Notes under the pieces: generated by a model | The model's input: the letters and a program-made list of their open reading frames with translations, nothing else | Databases searched by the model: none | What the model was told of the DNA's origin: nothing | Source: an uncultured Bacteroidaceae bacterium | GTDB taxonomy: Bacteria; Bacteroidota; Bacteroidia; Bacteroidales; Bacteroidaceae | Direction of reading: 5' to 3' | NCBI GenBank assembly: GCA_944320785.1 | Contig: CALUIR010000017.1 | Location: 1-56,784 of the forward strand | Length of the DNA: 56,784 nt | Shown here: in pieces, positions 1-6,943 of the stretch | Layout: each line of letters starts with the position of its first letter | Position numbering within the stretch: position 1 is the stretch's first letter | Translations under genes and position numbers: made by a program

Positions 1-29
1 TTGCAGTGGGCATGTTTCTCCCAAAACAA

Positions 30-350
30 TCAGCACCACTTGCGGCAACGCGCCTTGCGCCGCCAAGCGAAAAGCAGGCTGCCTGCCAGCAACACTGCCA
101 AAGGCAACAGGACATTCAACGCCTGCCAACGAAGCAGACGGGCGGTCACTTCGGCTTTGTCCAACAAACGGAGTTGCACGCCACGTGTGCGCAAATCCAT
201 CCATTGCCCGTTGCCCGCCAGATAGTTCACGGCATTGACCAAGAAATCTGCATTGCCCAGCTGCGTGCCGGTGGCCTCATCATAACCTAAGGGGAGCGGC
301 ACATTCCCCTCGCGGCGGCTCCGCCACTCGTTCTTTATGACCGACGACGA
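30..350 (-). pseudogene. gldG: gldG 3' fragment (gliding-motility ABC-transporter auxiliary protein), fused to a PIN-toxin remnant
   Basis: The minus strand encodes about 105 residues matching what I recall of the GldG C-terminus: a conserved stretch around PLPLGYDEATGTQLGNADFL, then NAVNYLAGN and QLRLLDK, then one hydrophobic membrane helix and a basic tail ending at a stop at 30-32. GldG works with GldA and GldF in an ABC-type complex of the Bacteroidetes. The N-terminal several hundred residues are missing. Upstream the frame runs without a stop into PIN-domain toxin sequence, so the fragment has no start of its own and is a recombination or deletion scar. The exact junction, near 345-360, is an inference. 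An assembly chimera is the alternative. Confidence 0.7.
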
Positions 351-351
351 G

Positions 352-618
352 GCACAGGAAGTGACGGCGGAAAGAACAGTTTCTTTATCGATAGATGCTA
401 TCTGGCACGACTGTATCAGTTTTTTATCTTCCGCATCACAAGTTCCCGTGGCTAACCTTCCGTATGACGTATGCCATATTGACAATTGTGAGCGAAGATA
501 CAACAAGCGTGGTTTTTTTCTGGTGAGCCATTTCAAAAATAGCAGCAGCTTTTTCATAAAAAGGTTTGCGTTCCGCGCAAAAATCCACCACCACGTTGGT
601 GTCAAGAAATACTTTCAT
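352..618 (-). pseudogene. PIN-domain toxin, frameshifted and 3'-truncated
   Basis: The gene starts at 618, its ATG overlapping the antitoxin stop as ATGA, the usual coupling in VapBC-like pairs. Residues 1-60 form a PIN N-terminus (MKVFLDTNVVVDF with the first metal-binding Asp, then VVSSLTIVNMAYVIRK). The frame stops at 436. PIN-like sequence continues in another frame (QIASIDKETVLSAVTS) to about 352, where GldG sequence begins. There are therefore two lesions: a frameshift near 440-470, and loss of the C-terminal third, which carries the remaining acidic active-site residues. PIN toxins are metal-dependent RNases; this copy should be inactive. Confidence 0.75.
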
Positions 619-869
619 TTTGCCCATTCTTCCCACATCTTATCGGTTTCCTGTTCAAAATCAAAATCTTCGGGTAGCTTGCCTATTACCAGTTCCCGCA
701 CTTCGGGTGATATTTTCATATTCTTTGGGATGTGCGGAAACACTAATTCTTTCTTTGCCGGTTTGTGGCTAATATTTTCGTATATCTTGTCTGCCAGCCA
801 TTTCTGGTTGTCGCGACTCAGTGATTGCACCAAGTTCCATACGCTATCTAATGATACGGTTACGTTCAT
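615..869 (-). CDS. Putative antitoxin of a PIN-domain toxin pair
   Basis: This 84-residue acidic protein is encoded immediately upstream of the PIN remnant, with an ATGA stop/start overlap. An AGGAGG-like ribosome site precedes the ATG, and a minus-strand TAACTTTG box lies at 901-908. The N-terminus (MNVTVSLDSVWNLVQSLS) resembles Bacteroidetes antitoxins that precede PIN genes; the C-terminus is rich in Asp, Glu and Trp, as expected for a toxin-neutralising tail. I see no clear DNA-binding fold. The call rests on gene order and size. Because the toxin is broken, this is probably an orphan antitoxin that could still counter related toxins. Confidence 0.6.
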   Translation of the reverse strand: MNVTVSLDSVWNLVQSLSRDNQKWLADKIYENISHKPAKKELVFPHIPKNMKISPEVRELVIGKLPEDFDFEQETDKMWEEWAK

Positions 870-900
870 AATCTGTTCCTCCTGCTTATGTTGACAGATG

Positions 901-908
901 CAAAGTTA
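901..908 (-). promoter_or_regulatory. Promoter -7 box for the antitoxin
   Basis: TAACTTTG on the minus strand matches the Bacteroidetes -7 consensus TAnnTTTG and lies about 32 bases upstream of the antitoxin ATG. No convincing -33 TTTG is visible. Confidence 0.5.
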
Positions 909-1011
909 GTTATTTTATTTCCACCGGACAGGCAAGAATCTCCGGATATTTTTCGTTGATATGGGTATAGCAATCTGTAATATGTGTATGGACGGGGGCG
1001 GGTGGTTGGCG

Positions 1012-1019
1012 TAACTTTG
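1012..1019 (+). promoter_or_regulatory. Promoter -7 box for the esterase gene
   Basis: TAACTTTG matches the Bacteroidetes -7 consensus and lies 16 bases before the esterase ATG, leaving a very short leader. The alcohol dehydrogenase gene that follows at a 23-base gap probably shares this promoter. Confidence 0.5.
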
Positions 1020-1035
1020 TATCAAAAGAATAATC

Positions 1036-2022
1036 ATGAGACGCAAAGTTATGTTTTCCATTTTGCAATTTTGCCTTTGCTTGCCGGTTGCTTCCTGTGG
1101 CACGGATAGCGGGAGTTTGACACCATCGGAGGTGGTGGCGGAATTGGTCAGCGAAACCCTTCCTGTTCCCGACGGCTATGGCCAAGAAGCGGACGAACGG
1201 GGCAGCATCGTGTGCATCGATTATGACACGCGCGACTATGCGAAAGGAACGGGGGCGGCACGGACGAATACGGCATACGTCTGCCTGCCTTACGGCTATG
1301 ACGCGCAGCGGCGGTACAATATCCTTTACTTCGTGCATGGGCATTACAGCACGGCGGCTTCCACCTTCGAGGACGAAGACGGGGCGGTGCGCAAGCTGCT
1401 CGACCAGATGATAGCGCACGGTGACATCGACCCGATGATTGTCGTTACGCCCAGTTACAATTACAGACAGCCCACGCCCAACTATGCGGATGCCGACCCT
1501 TACTGCCGCGCCTTGCCGCAGGAGTTGGTGAACGACCTGATTCCGGTGGTCGAGAGCCGGTATCGCACGTATGCGGAGACCACGGACAGAGAAGGCATCG
1601 AGGCATCCCGCGACCACCGTGCCATAGGCGGTTTCTCAATGGGCGCGGTCACTACGTGGTATGCCTTTGATGAAACATTGGATGCTTTCCGTTACTTTAT
1701 GCCCGTCAGCGGCGACTGCTGGTCGCTGGGCAGGTTTGCCGGGATGAACCGTCCCGATGAAACGGCAGCTTATCTGGCAGAACGGGTACAGCAGTCGCCA
1801 TACGCAGGGAATGGTTTTTATATCTGGGCGGCAAGCGGCACGAATGATTCGGCATATAGTGAGATTCTCCTCCAGATAGAAGGAATGGCACGGCTTCCTG
1901 AAGTATTCAATGACGGGAATATGACGTTCCACCAGAAAGAAGGCGCACGGAACGAGTTCCGTCCCATCCCGGAATATTTGTATAATGCTTTGCCTTTCTT
2001 CTTTCCCAAGATAAACGAATAA
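1036..2022 (+). CDS. Putative esterase lipoprotein (enterochelin-esterase / CE1-like alpha/beta hydrolase)
   Basis: This 328-residue protein has a lipoprotein signal ending at LPVASC (Cys21), so it is probably an envelope lipoprotein. The fold signs are an early strand with YFVHGHY (about 98-104), a central IVVTPSYN strand, and the nucleophile elbow GFSMG (Ser201). SGTNDSAY is the likely position of the catalytic Asp. The C-terminal YNALPFFF stretch is typical of the family. I do not see the catalytic His that normally comes just before that stretch; the sequence there reads EGARNEFR, so activity is uncertain. Relatives cleave feruloyl, acetyl or siderophore esters; the substrate here cannot be told. 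The dehydrogenase follows 23 bases later, probably in the same operon. Confidence 0.75.
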   Translation: MRRKVMFSILQFCLCLPVASCGTDSGSLTPSEVVAELVSETLPVPDGYGQEADERGSIVCIDYDTRDYAKGTGAARTNTAYVCLPYGYDAQRRYNILYFVHGHYSTAASTFEDEDGAVRKLLDQMIAHGDIDPMIVVTPSYNYRQPTPNYADADPYCRALPQELVNDLIPVVESRYRTYAETTDREGIEASRDHRAIGGFSMGAVTTWYAFDETLDAFRYFMPVSGDCWSLGRFAGMNRPDETAAYLAERVQQSPYAGNGFYIWAASGTNDSAYSEILLQIEGMARLPEVFNDGNMTFHQKEGARNEFRPIPEYLYNALPFFFPKINE

Positions 2023-2045
2023 AATAATTAAATAGCAATAGAGAT

Positions 2046-3200
2046 ATGAACAACTTTACTTACCAATACCCCGTCCGTCAACATTTTGGCAAGGGATGCG
2101 CCGAAGATGCAATCAAAAAGGAAATGACCCGTGTGGGCAAGAACATACTGCTGGCATACGGAGGCGGCTCACTGAAGCGCACGGGACTGTATGACAAAAT
2201 CGTCGGTTGGCTACACGAGTGCGGTAAAACGGTGGTGGATTTCGGCGGCATTCTGCCGAACCCTACCTACGCCAAAGTGCAGGAAGGAGCAAAGATAGTA
2301 CGTGAGCAAGGCATTGACTTTATCCTTGCCGTGGGTGGCGGGTCGGTCATCGACTGCTGCAAGATTGTGTCGGCGCAAGCACGGTTGGACGAGGACATCT
2401 GGGAAATGCAGTACACCCGACATCAGTTTTCCATGGAGTTCGTCCCGATGGGAGCCGTAGTCACCGCATCGGGTACGGGTGCAGAACAAAACAACGGGGC
2501 GGTCATTACCCACACAGAAAAGAAGCTGAAACAACCCTTGGTCGGCGCATACCATAGCTTCGCCGTGCTGGACAGTGACCTGACTAAAACCCTGCCGATG
2601 AAACAGGTTATCAGCGGAGCCTTCGACACACTGAGCCATTGCATGGAGACCTATATGGGTCGCCCGCAGTCGGACAACCTCTCCGATGAAATCAACGAGG
2701 CAGTAATGCGCAACGTCATCAAGAACCTGCGCACCCTCATTGCCAATCCCAATGATGACTTTGCCCGTGGCGAACTGATGTGGGACTCCGCCCTCGCCGA
2801 AAACAGTTTGCTGAAACTGGGCAAGCAGACCGATTTCCAATGCCACATGTTGGAACACGCCGTGGGAGCTTATACAAACTGTAACCACGGACAGGGACTT
2901 GCCATCATCCATCCCACTCTCTACCGCCACCTGCTCGCTGAAGGCAAAGAGAAACTGGCGCGTATGGCAGAACGGGTGTGGAATGTAAAAGGCGATGCAG
3001 TGGAACAGACTGCCATGCTCGGCATCAACACACTCGAAGCCTTTATCAAAGAAATTGGCATGCCCTCCCGTTGGAGTAAGATAGGCATCACGGACAAAAC
3101 AGTCCTGCGTGCCGCCGCCGACACGTGCCTACTAATGCCCGGCTGCTGCAAGCCGTTCACGAGAGACGAACTATTTGAGATATTAAAAGAACGTATGTAA
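2046..3200 (+). CDS. yqhD: Iron-containing alcohol dehydrogenase, YqhD/BdhA type
   Basis: This 384-residue protein has the usual length for NADPH-dependent YqhD/butanol dehydrogenases, which reduce aldehydes in the cytosol. The nucleotide-binding GGGS is at 97-100. Metal ligands fall at the positions known for E. coli YqhD: Asp194 and His198 in GAFDTLSHCMETY, His267 in CHMLEHAVGAY, and His281 in NCNHGQGLA. ASGTGAEQNNGAVIT is the conserved substrate and cofactor loop. The start at 2046 follows an AATAGAGAT leader. It lies directly downstream of the esterase and upstream of a deleted hydrolase, so the three look like one transcription unit. The gene appears intact. Confidence 0.9.
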   Translation: MNNFTYQYPVRQHFGKGCAEDAIKKEMTRVGKNILLAYGGGSLKRTGLYDKIVGWLHECGKTVVDFGGILPNPTYAKVQEGAKIVREQGIDFILAVGGGSVIDCCKIVSAQARLDEDIWEMQYTRHQFSMEFVPMGAVVTASGTGAEQNNGAVITHTEKKLKQPLVGAYHSFAVLDSDLTKTLPMKQVISGAFDTLSHCMETYMGRPQSDNLSDEINEAVMRNVIKNLRTLIANPNDDFARGELMWDSALAENSLLKLGKQTDFQCHMLEHAVGAYTNCNHGQGLAIIHPTLYRHLLAEGKEKLARMAERVWNVKGDAVEQTAMLGINTLEAFIKEIGMPSRWSKIGITDKTVLRAAADTCLLMPGCCKPFTRDELFEILKERM

Positions 3201-3216
3201 TTAAATTAAGAAATGT

Positions 3217-3786
3217 ATGAACGCTTTATTTAAGAACCTATTATGTGGTGCCGCAGCTCTCATGCTGGCAGGCGCGGCGGTGGCGCAAACCAAACGTACA
3301 TTTACCGAAGTAGATTTCTCCACCATCCAAAGTCCCAACGCCAATCCTTTCGGACTGGTTTGTCGGGGCGTCATTATCCGGAACGAAGCGGGAAAAGTGA
3401 ACATTCACCGAATCACTTACGACCTGAACGGACAACAGGCCAAGCAACTCCCGTTCGACCTCTATCGCGACGGCTACGAGTATTATCTCCAGACGCATGC
3501 GCATCCCGGCTCCACCTTCCGCTACACCAAGAGCAGCCTAGTTGACCTGATGGCATTCGATGCCAGCGAAAGAATGCACCTCACCAACCAGCCGCTGCTG
3601 ATGATGGCAGGCAGCATCGCCGACACGTTTTACATGACAGAACAATGTTTCAGCAAAGCAACAGGTACAAACGACAAAGAACTGTTCCTCATCCCCGAAG
3701 CGACACACATTCAGACATATTGGGTACCCGAATATGGGGACAAGGCTGTAGGCAAGCTGACAAAATTCTTCGGAAAATATCTGTAA
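3217..3786 (+). pseudogene. Alpha/beta hydrolase with internal deletion, exported
   Basis: The reading frame gives 189 residues: a signal peptide (cleavage likely after GAAVAQ), an N-terminal hydrolase strand region ending at HRITYDLNG, then directly the family's C-terminal part (LPFDLYRDGYEYYL, QPLLMMAGSIADTF, PEATHIQTYWVPEY). Members of this family that I recall are about 300 residues. The missing middle contains the oxyanion region and the nucleophile elbow (GxSxG), so the product cannot be a normal hydrolase, although the Asp (GSIADT) and His (THIQTY) positions remain. The frame is kept across the deletion. The gene sits 16 bases after the dehydrogenase and would be co-transcribed. Confidence 0.65.
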
Positions 3787-3893
3787 AATCAACAATTTAT
3801 GACTTGTCAGGGCGCATTGTGAATAATAATGATGCCACACACGGAATGTACATTGTCCGTGAAAATGACAAATCACGAAAAGTAATAAAATGA
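3786..3893 (+). pseudogene. Orphan type IX secretion C-terminal sorting tail
   Basis: Directly after the hydrolase stop, in another frame, the sequence encodes a short Por-secretion-tail end: STIYDLSGRIV, then GMYIVRENDKSRKVIK and a stop. Such tails direct outer-membrane export by the type IX secretion system and are only found at the ends of large secreted proteins. Here no protein precedes it, so it is a fragment left by a deletion. Its stop overlaps the possible upstream ATG of the next gene (ATGA at 3890-3893). Confidence 0.6.
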
Positions 3894-3910
3894 AACTTAT
3901 ATATAAGAGA

Positions 3911-4330
3911 ATGAAAAGAATAATTTTACTGTCACTCATCGTCTGCTCAGGATTGTTGAGTTCAATGGCGCAAACGTCTGCAAACGTATATTTCACATCT
4001 GAAATCACGCCTGAATCGCTTGTCAGAATATACCATGCCCTCGGTTTGGAAGCAACTGGAAGGGTCGCTATAAAAATAAGCACCGGCGAATCCTCACGCA
4101 CTTATTATCTCCGTCCTGAGTTCATAAAAGGCCTTGTGGACGAAGTTGGCGGTACAATCGTGGAATGCAATACCGCATATCAAGGTAACCGTTCTAACAC
4201 GGAAAGTCATCGCCGCGCTATCACAGAGCGTGGCTTCACAGGAATCGCACCTGTTGACATCATGAACAAAGCCGGAAGCAGGCTCCCCATCATCGACATA
4301 TCCCAATACGTTTGCACCGTGCAAATCTGA
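3911..4330 (+). pseudogene. DUF362 domain protein, 3'-truncated
   Basis: From the Met at 3911 the product has a signal peptide (MKRIILLSLIVCSGLLSSMAQ) and then the N-terminus of a DUF362-family protein: ANVYFTSEITPESLVRIYHA, VAIKISTGE, TIVECNTAYQGNR and GFTGIAPVDIM. Full-length relatives are roughly 300 residues or more and continue with the NLAHFKGH-type core and often ferredoxin-like cysteines; none of that is present. The frame ends after about 140 residues with an unrelated tail. An upstream Met at 3890 is possible but would place the signal peptide internally. This is the third damaged gene in a row. Confidence 0.65.
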
Positions 4331-4412
4331 CTGCATTCCCTTTCCACCCCGTTTCATCTGCTTGCTGCTGAAAAACATAAGGGAGAAAGCACCACCCTGT
4401 TCCATTTTATCG

Positions 4413-4420
4413 TAACTTTG
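4413..4420 (+). promoter_or_regulatory. Promoter -7 box of the structured RNA region
   Basis: TAACTTTG matches the -7 consensus. A start about 7 bases downstream would place the 5' end near 4427, just before the first hairpin of the structured region. Confidence 0.5.
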
Positions 4421-4426
4421 CACCGC

Positions 4427-4728
4427 AATCGCCCGCAGAAGCCCGATGTGGGTCAGCGGGTGGGTGCAGACATATATGAAAAGCGTTTACTTGACGCTTG
4501 TTCTTGGCTTTCTGAAATTCTCGCAAAATTTCATTTGGTCGTCAAGGGCAAGGCAATGGTAGATGCCTTGGGATATGCATATTAGCCGTCACAACATGGC
4601 ACGCCCGTGCCATGGATTGCTTTATCATATCAGCGTGAGGCTTCTGCGTTGCCGTCTGACGACCAAAGGCAATGCGAGAAGCCTCAGAAAGCCAGACGGC
4701 AACAGGTACAGATTCTCACGCTTTTTTT
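4427..4728 (+). ncRNA. Candidate structured RNA / cis-regulatory leader
   Basis: This stretch has no convincing gene but many exact complementary segments. They are CCCGC 4432-4436 with GCGGG 4456-4460; AAGCGT 4481-4486 with ACGCTT 4494-4499; AAGGCA 4550-4555 with TGCCTT 4564-4569; CATGGCAC 4595-4602 with GTGCCATG 4607-4614; an 11-base pair 4534-4544 with 4657-4667; GAGGCTTCT 4637-4645 with 4677-4685; GTTGCCGTCTG 4648-4658 with 4693-4703 (the last two cross, giving a pseudoknot); and AGCGTGAG 4632-4639 with CTCACGCT 4715-4722 followed by seven T. The T run can instead pair with GCACAAAAAA at 4765-4774, next to the following start codon. This suggests a terminator/antiterminator leader. I do not recognise a known class. 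Confidence 0.45.
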
Positions 4729-4779
4729 GTGCAATCTTTTAACGCTGATGAGGAGAATCCAGAGGCACAAAAAATAATT

Positions 4780-5100
4780 ATGAATGTACCCAAATTAACC
4801 ATGTCAAAAGAAGATGTGGAGAAGGCAATTTCACGTGCGTTTCAACAACAATTCCCCAATCTTACTTTCACAAAAGGAATGTCATTCTCGAAAGTAGATC
4901 CAGATGGACAATGTTCCCTGTTCCTGCCCCAAGAATATTGCTATAAGGGAGATTACAATATTCAAGGAATAGCGAAATTATATGATAAAGAATCTATTAC
5001 ATCAAAATGCTATCACATTGAGGGGCGTGTTCACGTTGACGAAGATAACGGTTCCCCTAAAATCACTTTCAATCAGCCATTTACGGCAAATGGACGTTAA
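4780..5100 (+). CDS. Hypothetical protein downstream of the structured leader
   Basis: The likely product is 106 residues, starting at MNVPKLTMSKEDVEKAIS. An in-frame Met at 4672 is rejected because it lies inside the base-paired leader. No signal peptide or membrane segment is visible. The sequence alternates a helix (EDVEKAISRAFQQQFP) with short strands (GMSFSKV, GQCSLFLP, KCYHIEGRVHV, KITFNQPFTANG), like a small alpha/beta fold. I do not recognise the family. Expression may be set by the leader, since an alternative hairpin there covers the bases right before this ATG. The BspA-like gene starts 92 bases later. Confidence 0.5.
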   Translation: MNVPKLTMSKEDVEKAISRAFQQQFPNLTFTKGMSFSKVDPDGQCSLFLPQEYCYKGDYNIQGIAKLYDKESITSKCYHIEGRVHVDEDNGSPKITFNQPFTANGR

Positions 5101-5191
5101 AGCTAAGATGACAAAAGCATAATTAAGCAATGCAATGAAACATCATTCATTTAAAAAATTCACAAGTAATCACTCAAAAAAACAACTGACA

Positions 5192-5503
5192 ATGAAAAAA
5201 CAACATTTCAAATACATATGCGGTATCCTTCTTACCCTGTTTGGATTGACAACCAATGCCGCTGCTTACGATTTTGAAGCCGACGGGCTGTACTACGACA
5301 TCACTTCCGTCACAGAGTTCACGGCACGGGTGGCAGGAGTGGCAGACAGCACGCTGACCCACATTTCCATCCCGGAAACAGTCACCTATAATAATAGGAA
5401 ACTGACAGTGACAGAAATCGGGAAATTAGCCTTCAAGGATTATGAGGCATTGGAGTCCATTTCCATTCCAAATACCCTAACTTCCATTTCTGATAGTGCA
5501 TTT
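5192..5503 (+). pseudogene. BspA-like leucine-rich-repeat surface protein, 5' part (split by the mobile element)
   Basis: The frame starts with a signal peptide (MKKQHFKYICGILLTLFGLT, cleavage after NAAA) and the usual BspA lead-in (YDFEADGLYYDIT), then the first LRR_5 repeats (HISIPETVTYNNRKLTVTEI, GKLAFKDYEALESISIPNTL). It runs on to SDSAFYYC and hits a stop at 5516-5518, just inside the inserted element. The Met at 5135 is also in frame but would place 19 polar residues before the signal peptide. The continuation is at 20418 in the same codon phase; joined, the two parts give about 698 residues. The insertion separates the promoter and signal peptide from the repeats, so the protein should not be made while the element is integrated. 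Confidence 0.85.
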
Positions 5504-5511
5504 TATTATTG
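5504..5511 (+). other. attL core candidate
   Basis: TATTATTG at the point where the LRR frame leaves host sequence. It aligns with TATGCTTG at the right end in the same codon phase. The exact cut sites are inferred. Confidence 0.55.
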
Positions 5512-5556
5512 TATTTAGAAGCGTAGAACAACCAAAAACAATCAGAAACATCCAAG

Positions 5557-5588
5557 CGTAAACCTTTAATTATCAGTACATTCTAAAG
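5557..5588 (+). repeat. Left subterminal inverted repeats
   Basis: GTACATTCTAAAG (5576-5588) is the exact reverse complement of 20335-20347. CGTAAACCTTTAA (5557-5569) is the near reverse complement of 20350-20361. These are probable integrase arm-type sites. Confidence 0.6.
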
Positions 5589-5684
5589 ATTAACACTTTT
5601 TCGGCTGCTTTTTGTCGCTTCCCAAATTTCCACATATTTTTGATACATATTTCTGACGTGGAGAATTTGCGAAGCTTATTTTTT

Positions 5685-5807
5685 GTCACATCGTGTAGGT
5701 AGTTGACAAGGGTTTACAACCGTTTACGATGGACGACAAAATCCGCACCGATATGCAGCGATAGTCACATCGTGCAGAAAGGCGACAACGGTTGACTGCC
5801 GTTTACA
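5685..5807 (+). repeat. Imperfect tandem repeat upstream of the regulator gene
   Basis: GTCACATCGTG occurs at 5685-5695 and 5764-5774, exactly 79 bases apart, and each copy is followed at similar distances by a GACAA segment and CCGTTTAC (5720-5727 and 5800-5807). This fits paired integrase- or Xis-binding sites. Apart from these repeats and the left-end inverted repeats, I see nothing in the gene-free stretch 5519-5867. Confidence 0.5.
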
Positions 5808-5867
5808 TCCGTTCACCACTTCGGAGATACATAGTTGAAGAACTGAACGAGTAAACGATAAAGCAGT

Positions 5868-6809
5868 ATGAAGACAACCAAGAAATGCCAATTTTGCGGC
5901 AAGTCCTTTGTAACCCGGAGCGGTATGCAAAGGTATTGCAGCGAGGCTTGTCAGGCGGAAGCCAAACGAGCCAGAGTGATGCAGAAGAACAACCTCTTCA
6001 AAGTCGCCCAGCCTTTGATGGAGATACAGCATCAGGAGTATCTCACCTTTTCCAAAGCAGCCATCCTCATGGACTGTTCCCGTCAGTACATTTACAAACT
6101 CGTAGCCCTCGGCAAGCTGAAAGCCTCACGCATCAGCAACCGCATGGCATTCATCCGCAGAGCCGACATCGAACAAATGTTGGAAGGCAATCCCTATCAC
6201 CGCATCCTGCCCGGCAGCACCTCCGCACCGAGGAAGTCCGCTTCATCATCCCTGCCAGCCAAAAAAGAAATAAGGGAAAAGGAAAGCGATGAAGTGCTGG
6301 ACTTCTATTCGGGCGAGGAGGTGATGTCCCTTTTTAAGGTAAAGCAGTCATGGCTTTACACTTCAGCCAAGCGCAACCATATCCCCATCTGCCGTATCGC
6401 AGGAAAGAACTATTACAGCAAGAAGCATATTGACGAGTTTTTCGGTGTGGCTGTTGATATTAGCGAGATTACCGACTGGCTTCTGACCGAAGAGGTGGAG
6501 GAACTGTTCGGCATGAAGCCTACCGCACTCCGTGCTTACACCTACCGCCATAAGATACCCACCAAAAGAGAGTACGGACGTACCTATTACTCCAAATCCC
6601 ATTTGGACGAGCTTCGCAGAACCGACCTCGTAAACGATGAACGCTATTACACCGTGGAGCAGGTGCAGCAGATTTACGGGCTATCCTCCGCTAACATCTG
6701 CCATATCGTCAAGGTGAAGCATATTGAGAAGATAAAGGTGGGTGTGAAAAACCTGCTTTTGCGCTCCGATGTGGAGCGTGTCATGGCGGAAAGGAACAAA
6801 CAACCGTGA
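5868..6809 (+). CDS. Zinc-ribbon protein with several excisionase/MerR-like HTH domains
   Basis: This 313-residue protein starts with a small zinc motif (Cys7, Cys10, Cys24, Cys28). After it come repeated helix-turn-helix units of the HTH_17/excisionase kind: YLTFSKAAILMDCSRQYIYK (about 58-77), GEEVMSLFKVKQSWLYTSAK, LTEEVEELFGMKPTALRAY, and YYTVEQVQQIYGLSSANICH. Each is followed by a wing with a YYSKKH/TYYSKSH-like strand. Four DNA-binding modules in one chain suggest it bridges several sites, probably the repeats just upstream. Gene order next to the integrase points to a directionality or expression factor for integration. It is probably soluble. The integrase ATG lies 135 bases after its stop. 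Confidence 0.75.
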   Translation: MKTTKKCQFCGKSFVTRSGMQRYCSEACQAEAKRARVMQKNNLFKVAQPLMEIQHQEYLTFSKAAILMDCSRQYIYKLVALGKLKASRISNRMAFIRRADIEQMLEGNPYHRILPGSTSAPRKSASSSLPAKKEIREKESDEVLDFYSGEEVMSLFKVKQSWLYTSAKRNHIPICRIAGKNYYSKKHIDEFFGVAVDISEITDWLLTEEVEELFGMKPTALRAYTYRHKIPTKREYGRTYYSKSHLDELRRTDLVNDERYYTVEQVQQIYGLSSANICHIVKVKHIEKIKVGVKNLLLRSDVERVMAERNKQP

Positions 6810-6845
6810 AAAACCTGCTTTATCGAGAAATTATTTCAAAATGGA

Positions 6846-6889
6846 GTATCGTGGAGGTATTCACGGATATTTCACGTTGTTCCTTTGCG
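6846..6889 (+). promoter_or_regulatory. 44-base repeat, copy 1 (upstream of the integrase)
   Basis: It shares 35 of 44 positions with 9294-9337. The conserved core reads CGTGGAGRTAYTCACGGATA with CGTG...CACG symmetry, and both copies end in TCCTTTGCG, which may serve as a -7 TTTG box. Each copy precedes a recombination gene. Confidence 0.5.
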
Positions 6890-6943
6890 GCAGATAACTC
6901 GGAAACACCTCCGAAAATGTTTAACTTAAAAAATTATATTGAT

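Noticed and set aside
4331-4779. Continuation of the DUF362 gene after a frameshift
   Set aside because: No frame in this stretch resembles the DUF362 core; the sequence is instead dominated by exact inverted repeats.
6806-6943. Upstream extension of the integrase to a GTG at 6806
   Set aside because: It overlaps the previous gene and crosses the 44-base repeated regulatory site; the sequence from 6944 matches the usual integrase N-terminus.
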